Assembly: GCF_023061135.1 (NCBI RefSeq)
Contig: NZ_JAKGAN010000012.1
Span: 34,511 to 98,510, forward strand
DNA: 64,000 bases
From: Chromohalobacter sarecensis
GTDB taxonomy: Bacteria; Pseudomonadota; Gammaproteobacteria; Pseudomonadales; Halomonadaceae
Reading direction: 5' to 3'
The position numbers and the translations under genes were made by a program. The notes beneath the pieces were generated by a model, which searched no databases, was not told the DNA's origin, and worked only from the letters and a program-made list of their open reading frames with translations. The first letter of the stretch is position 1; each line of letters starts with the position of its first letter. Below are positions 49,011 through 58,620 of this stretch, piece by piece.

Positions 49011-50519
49011 TCACTCGGCGGTAGGGCGCATCGCCGGGAACAACAACACGTCACGAATCGACGGGCTATCGGTCAGCAGCATGACTAGGCGGTCGATACC
49101 GATGCCCTCACCCGCCGTCGGCGGCAGGCCGTACTCCAGCGCGCGGACGTAATCAGCATCGTAGTACATCGCCTCCAGATCGCCGGCGTCCTTCTCGGCC
49201 GCCTGCTCGGCGAAGCGCTCGGCCTGGTCTTCGGCATCGTTGAGCTCGGAGAAGCCGTTGGCAAGCTCACGGCCACCGACGAAGAATTCGAAGCGGTCGG
49301 TGACGTGAGGATTGGTATCGTTGCGCCGCGCCAATGGGCTGACCTCGGCCGGATATTCGGTGATGAACGTCGGCTGATCGAGCTTTTCCTCGGCGACGTG
49401 CTCAAAAATTTCGGTCTGCAGCTTGCCCAGACCCCAGTTCGGCTTGACCGGGATCTTCAGACGCTCACAGGTCGCCTGAGCACCTTCGAAGGTATCAATG
49501 TCGCCTTCGCCGATACCCTCGCCGTATTCCAGGATCGACTGACGCAGGGTAAGTCGCCGGAACGGCTCGCCGAGTGCGTAGCTCGCGCCCTGGTACTCGA
49601 CCGTCGTCGTGCCCAGCACGTCGTGGGCGACGTCGCGGATCATCGCCTCGGTCAGATCGAGCAGGTCACGATAATCGGCATAGGCCCAGTAGAACTCGAG
49701 CATGGTGAACTCGGGGTTATGCCGCGTCGACAGCCCCTCGTTACGGAAGTTGCGGTTGATCTCGAATACCCGCTCGAAGCCGCCGACTACTAGCCGCTTG
49801 AGATACAACTCCGGCGCCACGCGCAAATACATGTCGATATCCAGCGCGTTGTGATGCGTGACGAACGGCCGTGCCGTGGCGCCGCCGGGAATCTGCTGCA
49901 GCATCGGCGTTTCGACTTCCATGAAGCCGCGCTCGACCAGGAAGTTCCGTATGCCGGCGATCACCCGCGAACGCACCTCGAAGACGCGCCGCGACTCGGG
50001 ATTCATGATCAAATCGACGTAGCGCTGGCGATAGCGCGCCTCGGTGTCGGTCAGGCCGTGAAACTTGTCCGGCAGGGGACGCAGGCTCTTGGTCAGCAAG
50101 CGCGCCTCGCCCATCATCACGTACAGATCGCCCTTGCCAGATTTATGCACCGGCCCGCGCGCCGCGACGATATCGCCGATATCCCAGCTCTTGACGTCTT
50201 CCAGCACCTCGGCGGGCAAACCTTTCTTGTCGACATACAGCTGAATCTGATCGGACACGTCCTGAATGACGATGAACGGCCCACGCTGGCGCATGATGCG
50301 CCCGGCGACCGACGCCTGACGGCCGAGCGTTTCCAGCTCGGCCTTGTCCTTATCGCCCAGCTCGGCCTGCAATTCGGCGGCGAGGCTGTCGCGACGAAAA
50401 TCATTGGGAAAGGCGCTATCGCCCTCTTCTGCCGCTTGGGCGCGGCGTGCCGCCAACTTGGCACGGCGTTCCGCGATCAGATGATTCTCGTCGTGTTGAG
50501 AGGAGTCTTGGTTGGCCAT
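49011..50519 (-). CDS. lysS: Lysyl-tRNA synthetase, class II
   Basis: 502 residues. Anticodon-binding OB domain (~60-150), class II motif 2 [20 protein letters not shown], and motif 3 [11 protein letters not shown]. Charges tRNA-Lys. It lies 159 bases downstream of prfB on the same strand, as in the conserved prfB-lysS operon, but here the gap is filled with repeat sequence. Confidence 0.96.
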   Translation of the reverse strand: MANQDSSQHDENHLIAERRAKLAARRAQAAEEGDSAFPNDFRRDSLAAELQAELGDKDKAELETLGRQASVAGRIMRQRGPFIVIQDVSDQIQLYVDKKGLPAEVLEDVKSWDIGDIVAARGPVHKSGKGDLYVMMGEARLLTKSLRPLPDKFHGLTDTEARYRQRYVDLIMNPESRRVFEVRSRVIAGIRNFLVERGFMEVETPMLQQIPGGATARPFVTHHNALDIDMYLRVAPELYLKRLVVGGFERVFEINRNFRNEGLSTRHNPEFTMLEFYWAYADYRDLLDLTEAMIRDVAHDVLGTTTVEYQGASYALGEPFRRLTLRQSILEYGEGIGEGDIDTFEGAQATCERLKIPVKPNWGLGKLQTEIFEHVAEEKLDQPTFITEYPAEVSPLARRNDTNPHVTDRFEFFVGGRELANGFSELNDAEDQAERFAEQAAEKDAGDLEAMYYDADYVRALEYGLPPTAGEGIGIDRLVMLLTDSPSIRDVLLFPAMRPTAE

Positions 50520-50544
50520 GTCGTTACCTGTAAAGAATAAAAGA

Positions 50545-50680
50545 AAGCTGGAAGCTAGAGGCTAGAAGCCAAGATCAAACCATCACTTCACAATCACTCA
50601 ACGGCTTTTGAAGTTTGACTTTTGATCTTGCTTCCCTCTTACAGCTTCCAGGCACGAAGTGCCGCTCTTCAGGCTTTCTT
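50545..50680 (-). repeat. Interspersed repeat (hairpin plus CTTCTAG-type heptamers) between prfB and lysS
   Basis: On the minus strand: GAAGAG, hairpin GGCAC-TTC-GTGCC (50652-50664), TGGAAG, then inverted repeat CAAGATCAAA/TTTGATCTTG (outer arms 50570-50579 and 50621-50630), then GGCTTCTAGCCTCTAGCTTCC, i.e. degenerate CTTCTAG heptamers (50545-50570). The same order recurs at 63864-64000. Confidence 0.75.
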
Positions 50681-51777
50681 AAAGCCCTTGTTTCAGGCTC
50701 GCCTCGATAAACTGATCCAGGTCGCCGTCGAGGACTTTCTCGCAGTTGCTGGACTGCACACCGGTGCGCAAGTCCTTGATGCGCTGGTCATCGAGCACAT
50801 AGGAGCGGATCTGGCTGCCCCAACCGATATCCGACTTATTGTCCTCGGCTTCCTGCTTGGCGGCGTTGCGCTTATCCATTTCTATCTCCCACAACTTCGC
50901 CCTGAGCTGCTTCATGGCGAAATCGCGGTTGGCATGCTGGCTGCGCTGACCCTGGCAGGCCACCACGATCCCCGTGGGTTCGTGGGTGATACGCACCGCC
51001 GAGTCGGTGGTGTTGACGTGCTGGCCACCCGCGCCGCTGGAGCGGTAGGTATCGACGCGCAGATCGGATGGATTGACCTCGATCTCGAAGTTGTCGTCGA
51101 TCTCCGGCGACAGGAACACCGAGGCGAACGAGGTATGCCGGCGCCCACCCGAGTCGAACGGGCTCTTGCGCACCAGGCGATGCACGCCGGTCTCGGTGCG
51201 CATCCAGCCGAAGGCGTAATCGCCCTGAATGTGCAAGGTCGCCGACTTGATGCCCGCCACATCGCCGCTGGACAACTCGATGATATCGGTCTTGAAGCCG
51301 TGATGTTCGCACCAGCGCAAGTACATGCGCAGCAATATGTTGGCCCAGTCCTGCGCCTCGGTGCCGCCGGACCCGGCCTGGATATCGAGATAGGCGTTGT
51401 TGGCGTCCATCTCACCGGAAAACATACGCCGGAACTCGAGCTTGGTGAGCTGTGACTCGAGCTTTTCGAGTTCGCTTCTCACTTCATCGACGGTGGCGTC
51501 ATCTTCCTCCATCACCGCCAGCTCAAGCAGTTCCTGGTGATCCGTCAGGCCCCGTTCCAGCGCGTCGAAGGTTTCGACGACCGCCTCCAGAGTGGCGCGC
51601 TCCTTGCCCAGCTTCTGCGCGTAGTCCGGATCGCTCCACACATCCGGGCTTTCCAGCTCGCGGGTGACTTCCTCTAGCCGTTCTTTCTTTGCGGCATAGT
51701 CAAAGATACCCCCTCAGGACGTCTGTCCGTTCGGACAGGTCCTTGATGAGGTGGTTGATCGGGTTGATCTCTTGCAT
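50679..51777 (-). CDS. prfB: Peptide chain release factor 2, with programmed +1 frameshift
   Basis: 365 residues when read as 25 codons (51777-51703), a +1 shift over base 51702, then 50679-51701. The site AGGGGGTATCTTTGAC is the canonical RF2 autoregulatory signal: internal Shine-Dalgarno, CTT and an in-frame UGA. When RF2 is scarce the ribosome shifts and completes the protein. Stop-recognition motif SPF ([11 protein letters not shown]) and catalytic GGQ (SGAGGQHVN) are present. Not an error or pseudogene. Confidence 0.97.
51699..51714 (-). promoter_or_regulatory. RF2 programmed frameshift site
   Basis: AGGGGGTATCTTTGAC on the minus strand. Zero-frame UGA is 51702-51700; after the shift GAC (51701-51699) is read. 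Confidence 0.97.
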
Positions 51778-51876
51778 GGGAATCCTTTGCAGGTGCGCTG
51801 ATTCGCACCGCAGCGGCGTGCTTGCCGGCACACGGTGAAGAAAAGAGACACATTGTAGCCAATGCACGCGCGAGCG

Positions 51877-51911
51877 GCTATCCCATGCCGCGCTACGCGG
51901 CATGGGATAGC
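51877..51911. repeat. Perfect 16-bp-arm palindrome between prfB and oppA
   Basis: Arms GCTATCCCATGCCGCG and CGCGGCATGGGATAGC around CTA. It lies between divergent genes, so it terminates neither coding unit. It shares the CGCTACGCG core with the hairpins at 63864-63905. Confidence 0.9.
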
Positions 51912-52042
51912 GCTCTATCGAATATGTGAAAAAGCATATACGAAATTTGCAATAGACACGTTTCACCAGACGGGGAGAAGGTAATCCAACAGATGTGGTG
52001 CCTTTCACGGCATCCGACACAACAACAAGCGGAATAGACAAT

Positions 52043-53629
52043 ATGCTTCGACACTCGCATACCCTACTCGGCGCCATGGCGCTGTCATCCTTGGCCCTGG
52101 CAACATCAGCCCAGGCAGATACCCTCAACATCGGCGTAATGGGCGAGCTGGCGTCCTTCGACACCTCGCAGGTGTCCGGCGGCGTCTGGGAATCCCAGGT
52201 GTTGATGGATGTCTACGAAGGCCTGCTCAAGAAAAACCCCGAGGGCGAGGCCATCCCCGGCATGGCCACCGATTGGGAGATTTCCGAGGACGGCAAGACC
52301 TACACCTTTCACCTGCGCGACGAGGCCACGTGGTCCGATGGCGAACCGGTCACCGCAGAGGATTTCGTCTTCGGCTGGCAACATCTGCTCGACCCGGCCA
52401 GCGCCTCGAAATACGCCTACCTGCTCTACCCGATCAAGAACGCAAAGGCTGTCAGCACTGGCGACAAGCCGCTCGATGCCCTGGGCGTGGAATCACTCGA
52501 CGATGGCAAGACCCTCAAGGTGACTCTCAACTCGCCGACCCCTTTCTTTCTACAGCTACTGACCCACTACACTGCCTATCCCCTGCCCAAGCACGCCGTC
52601 GACGAATACGGCAAGCAGTGGGTCAAGATGGACAACATCGTCACCAACGGCGCCTTCGAGCCGGCGGAATGGATCTCGCAGTCGCGTATCACCGTCAAGA
52701 AAAACCCCGAATACTACGATGCCGACGAGGTCAGCCTCGACAGCGTGAATTACTTCAATACCGAAGATCGCAACGCTGCCATCTCGCGTTTCCGCGCGGG
52801 TGAGCTGGATATCATCCGCGATTATCCCTCGAGCCGTTACCAGTGGCTCGAAGAAAACCTGCCGAAGGCCACCCACCTGAGCCCGATGCTGGGGTCCTAC
52901 TACTACGTGCTCAATACTCGCGACGGTCGACCGACCGCCGACAAACGTGTCCGGGAAGCATTGAACCTGGTGGCGCGCCGAAAGGTGCTCTCCGAGCAGA
53001 TCATGGCCGGCAGCTTCAAGGATGCCTACTCCCTGGTCCCGCCGGGCACCAGCCATTACGACGTCCAGCAAATGGACGGCGTCGATGGCGACTATGCCAA
53101 ACGTCTGGCCAAGGCCAAGCAGCTAATCGAGGAGGCCGGGTACGGCCCCGACCATCCGCTGCAACTGAAACTGCGCTACAACACCTCCGACGAGCACAAG
53201 AAGATCGCCATTGCCCTGGCAGCGATGTGGAAACCGCTGGGTGTCGAGGTCGAAATGACCAACGCCGAAGCCACCGTCCACTACCAGACCATCCAGGAAG
53301 GTGACTTCGACGTCGCTCGCGCCGGCTGGATCGCCGACTACAACGATGCCGAAAACTTCCTGACTTTGCTGCGCAGCGGCGTCGGCAACAACTACGGCGG
53401 GTATGACAATGCCGAGTACGACAAGCTGCTCGACCAGGCCGCCAGCACCCTGAATCTCGACAAGCGCGAGGCGCTCCTCGAGAAGGCCGAGAACGTCGCC
53501 CTCGACGACTACGCCCTGGTGCCATTGCTCTACTACGTGACACGCAACCTGGTAAACCCCGAGATCAGCGGTTGGCAGGATAACGCCGAGGATGACCACC
53601 CCTCACGCTGGGTGAAGTTCTCTGAGTAA
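52043..53629 (+). CDS. oppA: Oligopeptide ABC transporter, periplasmic binding protein (OppA-like)
   Basis: 528 residues from ATG 52043; the signal peptide ends at SAQA|D (residue ~26). A GTG at 51995 would place 16 extra residues before the signal and is rejected. Cluster C binding protein with GVWESQVLMDVYEGLL, DATWSDGEPVTAEDFVFGW-type and YYYVLNTRDGRPTADKRVREAL blocks typical of OppA/MppA. Likely delivers peptides to the permeases downstream; other ligands cannot be excluded. Followed by two hairpins that may keep its mRNA in excess. Confidence 0.88.
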   Translation: MLRHSHTLLGAMALSSLALATSAQADTLNIGVMGELASFDTSQVSGGVWESQVLMDVYEGLLKKNPEGEAIPGMATDWEISEDGKTYTFHLRDEATWSDGEPVTAEDFVFGWQHLLDPASASKYAYLLYPIKNAKAVSTGDKPLDALGVESLDDGKTLKVTLNSPTPFFLQLLTHYTAYPLPKHAVDEYGKQWVKMDNIVTNGAFEPAEWISQSRITVKKNPEYYDADEVSLDSVNYFNTEDRNAAISRFRAGELDIIRDYPSSRYQWLEENLPKATHLSPMLGSYYYVLNTRDGRPTADKRVREALNLVARRKVLSEQIMAGSFKDAYSLVPPGTSHYDVQQMDGVDGDYAKRLAKAKQLIEEAGYGPDHPLQLKLRYNTSDEHKKIAIALAAMWKPLGVEVEMTNAEATVHYQTIQEGDFDVARAGWIADYNDAENFLTLLRSGVGNNYGGYDNAEYDKLLDQAASTLNLDKREALLEKAENVALDDYALVPLLYYVTRNLVNPEISGWQDNAEDDHPSRWVKFSE

Positions 53630-53701
53630 GGACACCTTTGCACAACCTACAAGTGAAAGGTGGCCGCCGAGAGCGAACCGAAGCGAGGGTCATTCGTCAT
53701 G

Positions 53702-53750
53702 GCCGGAAAACAGTTCCCGACTTTTCCGGCATTTCCGCCATCCATGGCGG
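53702..53750. repeat. Two adjacent hairpins between oppA and oppB
   Basis: GCCGGAAAA/TTTTCCGGC (53702-53710 and 53722-53730) and CCGCCA-TCCA-TGGCGG (53735-53750). They lie in the 238-bp gap, which has no credible gene. Typical position for differential mRNA stability in binding-protein operons. Confidence 0.75.
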
Positions 53751-53867
53751 TCAGACAACGAATGTAGTGCCCAAGGATGGGTTCACAGCGCCCTCCCACA
53801 GGCTTGCTATCGGACCAGTCCATCCCTGTGATACCGCCCCGTCTGCAGACGATGTACGGAATGCCCC

Positions 53868-54794
53868 ATGCTGACCTATACCCTGAAGCGCCTGCTGATG
53901 GCGATTCCCACTCTGCTGATCGTGATCACGATCTCATTTTTCCTGATGCGTGTCGCGCCGGGTGGGCCGTTCGACGGCGAGCGCCAATTACCCCCGGAAA
54001 TCGAGGCCAACCTCGAAGCGGCCTATCACCTCGATGAGCCATTGCCCCAGCAATACCTGCGATACATGGGTAATTTGCTGCAGGGGGATTTCGGGCCGTC
54101 GTTCAAGTACAAGGATTTCTCGGTCACCGAGCTGATTGCTCAAGGCTTTCCGGTGAGTCTCGAGATCGGCGGCTTGGCCATTCTTCTCGCACTCTTGATC
54201 GGCCTCCCGCTGGGGATCATCGCGGCCCTGCGGCGCAACACGATGATCGATTACACGGTCATGGGCACGGCATTGGCAGGTATCGCAGTGCCCAACTTCG
54301 TGATCGCGCCGATACTGGCGCTGGTATTCGGCGTCCTGCTTGCCTGGCTCCCCGCCGGTGGCTGGAACGGCGGTGCATGGCCCAATCTGGTGTTGCCGGT
54401 GATCGCCTTGTCGATACAGCAGATCGCCTACATCGCACGCATGATGCGCGCCAGCATGATCGAGGTGCTGGGCAGCCACTACATTCGCACGGCGCGCGCC
54501 AAAGGGCTTTCCGAGCGCCAGGTGATCTGGCGCCACGCCATCCGCCCGGCGCTGCTCCCCGTGACGTCCTACCTGGGGCCGGCGATCGCCGGGATCATCA
54601 CCGGCTCGGTGGTAATCGAGCAGATCTTCGGCATTCCCGGCATCGGTCGCTACTTCGTGCAGGCCGCGCTCAACCGCGACTACACCCTGGTGATGGGCAC
54701 GGTGGTGTTCTACGGCGCACTGATCGTGCTGATGAACCTGCTCGTCGACCTGCTCTATTCCGCACTCGATCCACAAATCCGTTATGACGACTGA
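53868..54794 (+). CDS. oppB: Oligopeptide ABC transporter permease (OppB-like)
   Basis: 308 residues, six membrane helices. N-terminal MLTYTLKRLLMAIPTLLIV, the coupling loop HYIRTARAKGLSERQVIWRHAI and GSVVIEQIFGIPGIGRYFV are OppB/DppB hallmarks. Second gene of the operon; it overlaps the frame of the next gene at its stop. Confidence 0.93.
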   Translation: MLTYTLKRLLMAIPTLLIVITISFFLMRVAPGGPFDGERQLPPEIEANLEAAYHLDEPLPQQYLRYMGNLLQGDFGPSFKYKDFSVTELIAQGFPVSLEIGGLAILLALLIGLPLGIIAALRRNTMIDYTVMGTALAGIAVPNFVIAPILALVFGVLLAWLPAGGWNGGAWPNLVLPVIALSIQQIAYIARMMRASMIEVLGSHYIRTARAKGLSERQVIWRHAIRPALLPVTSYLGPAIAGIITGSVVIEQIFGIPGIGRYFVQAALNRDYTLVMGTVVFYGALIVLMNLLVDLLYSALDPQIRYDD

Positions 54795-54810
54795 CCGGCA
54801 AGGAATGACC

Positions 54811-55740
54811 ATGACGACGGACACAACACCCTACAGCGGGCACAACCTGCCGCCCGGCAGTCCCAACCCGCCGGCCGAACCCGACCCCGTGGCGGGCGAA
54901 AGCCTCGGACAAGATGCCTGGCGACGGCTCAAGCAGAACAAAGCGGCGATGGTCAGCCTGATCTTGCTGATTCTCATCAGCGCGGTATGTGTGATCGGCC
55001 CCTACCTACTCCCCTGGGGACTCGCCGAAGTCGACTGGAACGCCTTCAACGCCGCACCGAGCTTCGAAAGCGGCCACTTCCTGGGTACCGACGCCAACGG
55101 TCGCGACCTGCTGACCCGCACGCTCTATGGCGGCCGCGTATCGCTCTCGGTAGCCTTGGTGGCCACCTTCGTCAGCCTGGTGATCGGGGTGCTCTACGGC
55201 GCCATTTCCGGCTATGTCGGCGGGCGTGTGGATAGCCTCATGATGCGCTTCGTCGACATCATGTACTCGCTGCCGTTCATGTTCCTAGTGATCCTGTTGA
55301 TGGTGGTGTTCGGGCGCAACATCTTCCTGATCTACGCCGCCATCGGCGCGGTCGAATGGCTCGACATGGCGCGCATCGTGCGCGGCCAGACACTGGCGCT
55401 CAAACAGCGCGAGTTCATCGAAGCCGCTCACGCACTGGGGGTCCGCGACCGCAAAATCGTCACCCGCCACCTGATCCCCAACGCCATCGGCCCAGTAATC
55501 ATCTACGTCACGTTGACCGTGCCCAAGGTCATCCTGCTCGAGAGTTTTCTGTCTTTTCTCGGTCTCGGCGTGCAGGAGCCGCTGACCAGCTGGGGCGTAT
55601 TGATCTCCGAAGGCACCGACATGATGCAGAGCGCACCGTGGCTGTTGCTGGTGCCGTCGCTATTTCTCGCCGTGACGCTGTTCTGTCTCAACTTCCTGGG
55701 CGATGGGCTGCGCGATGCCCTGGATCCGAAAACACGCTGA
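54811..55740 (+). CDS. oppC: Oligopeptide ABC transporter permease (OppC-like)
   Basis: 309 residues from ATG 54811 (AAGGA six bases upstream); ATGs at 54784 and 54805 are alternatives. A hydrophilic N-tail of ~45 residues precedes the helices. GTDANGRDLLTRTLYGGRVSL and the coupling loop EFIEAAHALGVRDRKIVTRHL are typical of OppC/DppC. It pairs with OppB. Confidence 0.93.
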   Translation: MTTDTTPYSGHNLPPGSPNPPAEPDPVAGESLGQDAWRRLKQNKAAMVSLILLILISAVCVIGPYLLPWGLAEVDWNAFNAAPSFESGHFLGTDANGRDLLTRTLYGGRVSLSVALVATFVSLVIGVLYGAISGYVGGRVDSLMMRFVDIMYSLPFMFLVILLMVVFGRNIFLIYAAIGAVEWLDMARIVRGQTLALKQREFIEAAHALGVRDRKIVTRHLIPNAIGPVIIYVTLTVPKVILLESFLSFLGLGVQEPLTSWGVLISEGTDMMQSAPWLLLVPSLFLAVTLFCLNFLGDGLRDALDPKTR

Positions 55741-55747
55741 GGTGACC

Positions 55748-57346
55748 GTGGCTGACAATCTGCTTGAAATCGACAACTTGAGCGTTGACTTCCAACTGCC
55801 CAACGGCATCGTCTCGGCGGTCAAGGAAGTGAGCTTTTCCATCCAGCCTGGCGAGACGCTGGCGCTGGTCGGCGAGTCCGGCTCCGGCAAGTCGGTGTCC
55901 TCGACCGCCGCGATGCGGTTGTTGCCCGAGTTGGCGCAAACGTCCGGCGCCATTCGCTTCAAGGGCGAAGACCTGCTGAGCGTCACGCCCAAACGCATGC
56001 GCCGCATCCGTGGTAACGCCATTTCGATGATTTTCCAAGAGCCGATGACCTCGCTCAACCCCTTGCAGCGCATCGGTCGGCAGATCGCCGAGGTGCTGGA
56101 AAAGCACCTCGGCCTCAATGGGCGCCAAGCGCGCCCCAAGGTCATCGAATTGCTCGAGCAAGTGGGCATTCCCGAACCTTCTCGGCGTATCGATAGCTAT
56201 CCCTACGAGCTCTCCGGCGGCCAACGCCAGCGGGTGATGATCGCCATGGCGCTGGCCTGTGAGCCCGAGCTGTTGATCGCCGACGAGCCGACCACCGCGC
56301 TCGACGTCACTGTGCAGGCGCAGATCCTGGCGCTGCTCAAGGACCTGCAGGCGCGCTACGGCATGGCGATACTGTTCATCACCCACGATCTGGGGATCGT
56401 GCGCCACTTCGCCGACCGGGTGTGCGTGATGCGCCACGGCGAACTCGTCGAATCCGGCACCACCGGCGAAGTGTTCGGCAATCCCCGACACGCTTACACA
56501 CGCATGCTAATCGATGCCGACCCGCGTGGTCGCAAGCCCCCCGTCGACGCGACGATGCCGATGCTGCTGGAAGCGAAGGACCTGCGTGTGCGCTTCGCGC
56601 TCAAGAAGCGCTTGTTCCGCGCCAGCGAGTACTTCGAGGCGGTACGCGGCATCAACCTGAGCATTCGTCGCGGACAGACCGTGGGCATCGTCGGTGAGTC
56701 CGGTTCGGGCAAGTCGACGCTGGGTCGGGCGTTGCTGCGGCTGCTCAAGAGTCGCGGCGAGATTCGCTTCGACGGCAGCGATATCGCCACCCTCGATACC
56801 AGCAGCATGCGCCCGCTGCGTTCACGCATGCAGGTAGTCTTCCAGGACCCCTTCGGCTCGCTATCGCCGCGTATGACCGTCGGCGAGGTCATCAGCGAAG
56901 GCCTGCGTGTGCATCACCCCGAGCTTAACCGCCGTCAGCGCGAGGCACGGGTGATCGAGACGCTCGGGGAAGTCGCGCTCGACCCGGCGATGCGCAACCG
57001 CTACCCACACGAGTTCTCCGGCGGTCAGCGTCAGCGTATCGCCATCGCCCGGGCACTGGTACTCAAACCGAAATTCCTGCTGCTCGACGAACCCACCTCG
57101 GCGCTCGACCGCTCGGTTCAGGTCACGGTGATCGACCTGCTGCGCGATCTGCAGCAAAAGCATGACCTGACCTACCTGTTCATCAGCCACGACCTCTCGG
57201 TGGTACGCGCCTTGGCCGACACTGTAGTGGTGATGAAGGAGGGTCAGGTCGTCGAGCAGGGCACCACCGAGGATATCTTCGCCAACCCGCGCGAACGTTA
57301 CACCCAGGAATTGATGAGAGCCGCCTTCGCCAACGACGCCGCTTGA
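55748..57346 (+). CDS. Oligopeptide ABC transporter, fused double ATPase (OppD-OppF in one chain)
   Basis: 532 residues from GTG 55748 (GAGG upstream). Two complete ABC domains: [38 protein letters not shown] in the first (~1-260); [37 protein letters not shown] in the second (~280-532). Fused OppDF chains occur in YejF and GsiA type systems. It replaces separate oppD and oppF. It lacks an obvious Cys-rich Fe-S loop after the first domain. Last gene of the transport operon, 232 bases before ectD. Confidence 0.92.
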   Translation: MADNLLEIDNLSVDFQLPNGIVSAVKEVSFSIQPGETLALVGESGSGKSVSSTAAMRLLPELAQTSGAIRFKGEDLLSVTPKRMRRIRGNAISMIFQEPMTSLNPLQRIGRQIAEVLEKHLGLNGRQARPKVIELLEQVGIPEPSRRIDSYPYELSGGQRQRVMIAMALACEPELLIADEPTTALDVTVQAQILALLKDLQARYGMAILFITHDLGIVRHFADRVCVMRHGELVESGTTGEVFGNPRHAYTRMLIDADPRGRKPPVDATMPMLLEAKDLRVRFALKKRLFRASEYFEAVRGINLSIRRGQTVGIVGESGSGKSTLGRALLRLLKSRGEIRFDGSDIATLDTSSMRPLRSRMQVVFQDPFGSLSPRMTVGEVISEGLRVHHPELNRRQREARVIETLGEVALDPAMRNRYPHEFSGGQRQRIAIARALVLKPKFLLLDEPTSALDRSVQVTVIDLLRDLQQKHDLTYLFISHDLSVVRALADTVVVMKEGQVVEQGTTEDIFANPRERYTQELMRAAFANDAA

Positions 57347-57457
57347 CCCCGACCTCGTAAAGTCCGCTGCCAACATCTTGCGCTTGCAGCGGCGGCAATG
57401 AATGGGCGCCCCTTAACACACGCTAAATACAAGCTCAGGATTGGGGCGTAGCCTCGG

Positions 57458-57485
57458 TACGGTAGCCAGGAAGGCTACTACCGTA
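57458..57485 (+). other. Hairpin in the intergenic leader of ectD
   Basis: TACGGTAGCC pairs with GGCTA...CCGTA (one three-base bulge). A second pairing GTCGG/CCGAC lies at 57498-57518. Both precede the ectD ribosome site in a 232-bp gap without other genes. Confidence 0.45.
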
Positions 57486-57578
57486 TACGACTGTGTTGTC
57501 GGCGTTAATCTCTCCGACTACGTTTACAGGGGGGATGGCAACAACACCGTTCCCAGCAGACTAATGGAGGAGTTTGCA

Positions 57579-58484
57579 ATGAAAGAGACTCAAGATCTAT
57601 TCCCGACGCGCCTGGAACGCAAACTGGGGATGTTCGAGCGCATCGACCCGGTAGTGCATAGCGAGGGCAAGCAACGCAAGGGGCCGCTCAGCGAAGCCGA
57701 GCTCGACGAATTCGAACGCAAGGGCTTCCTTTCCTTCGAGGGCTTCTTCAACGAAGACGAGATGGCCGCGTTCCTGGATGAGTTGGCCGACTACGAGAAC
57801 GACGATGACCTCAAACTCTCGGAAGGCACCATCCTCGAGCCCAGCAAGCAGGAAATTCGTTCGATCTTCGGCATTCATGAGGTATCCGAGCGCTTCAGCC
57901 GCCTGACCCGCGACCCGCGCCTGCTGGCGATGGTTCAACAGATCCTCGGCGGCGATGCCTATATCCACCAGTCGCGGATCAACTACAAGCCCGGCTTCAA
58001 AGGCAAGGGCTTCGACTGGCATTCCGATTTCGAGACCTGGCACAGCGAGGACGGCATGCCCCGCATGCGCTCGGTGAGCTGTTCGATCATCCTCACCGAA
58101 AACGGTGAATTCAACGGTCCGCTAATGTTAGTGCCCGGCTCGCACAACTACTTCGTTCCCTGCGTGGGCCGCACGCCGGAGAACAACTATAAAGAGTCGC
58201 TGAAGAGCCAGGAAATCGGCGTACCGGACGATGCTAGCCTGCGCGAATTGATGCTCAAGGGCGATATCGAGGCGCCCAAGGGGCCTGTCGGTTCGCTAGT
58301 GATGTTCGAGTGCAACACTATGCATGGCTCGAACATCAACATGTCGTGCTGGCCACGCAGCAACCTGTTCTTCGTCTACAACAGTGTCGAGAACACGCTG
58401 CACGACCCATACTGCGGCAACCGCCCGCGGCCAGAGTTCCTGGCCAACCGCAAGGACTGGAGCGCCCTGAAGCCTCTCAAGTAA
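57579..58484 (+). CDS. ectD: Ectoine 5-hydroxylase
   Basis: 301 residues from ATG 57579 after GGAGGAG; the open frame to 57441 is leader. An Fe(II)/2-oxoglutarate dioxygenase converting ectoine to 5-hydroxyectoine, a compatible solute. The EctD signature FDWHSDFETWHSEDGMP supplies iron ligands His148 and Asp150; His249 (TMHGSN) is the third ligand and Arg260 (PRSN) the 2-oxoglutarate anchor. It lacks the ~30-residue N-terminal extension of H. elongata EctD. Not adjacent to ectABC; solitary after the Opp-type operon. Confidence 0.95.
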   Translation: MKETQDLFPTRLERKLGMFERIDPVVHSEGKQRKGPLSEAELDEFERKGFLSFEGFFNEDEMAAFLDELADYENDDDLKLSEGTILEPSKQEIRSIFGIHEVSERFSRLTRDPRLLAMVQQILGGDAYIHQSRINYKPGFKGKGFDWHSDFETWHSEDGMPRMRSVSCSIILTENGEFNGPLMLVPGSHNYFVPCVGRTPENNYKESLKSQEIGVPDDASLRELMLKGDIEAPKGPVGSLVMFECNTMHGSNINMSCWPRSNLFFVYNSVENTLHDPYCGNRPRPEFLANRKDWSALKPLK

Positions 58485-58555
58485 GGGGTTCAAAGAAAGG
58501 CCGAGCGTCACCTTTATCACTGACATTGCCTTAGGCTGGCCCCTCGGCCTGAAAT

Positions 58556-58585
58556 AACGCACCCCGGCAAATGCCGGGGTGCGTT
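58556..58585. terminator. Bidirectional terminator between ectD and fadL
   Basis: Perfect 13-bp stem AACGCACCCCGGC/GCCGGGGTGCGTT with an AAAT loop, followed by GTTAT on the plus strand and by ATTTC on the minus strand. Confidence 0.9.
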
Positions 58586-58620
58586 GTTATATAACTCACT
58601 TGGGCGCTGCCACTCTCGAC

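Noticed and set aside
51700..51702. In-frame stop in prfB as a pseudogene sign
   Set aside because: It is the conserved programmed frameshift site of RF2.
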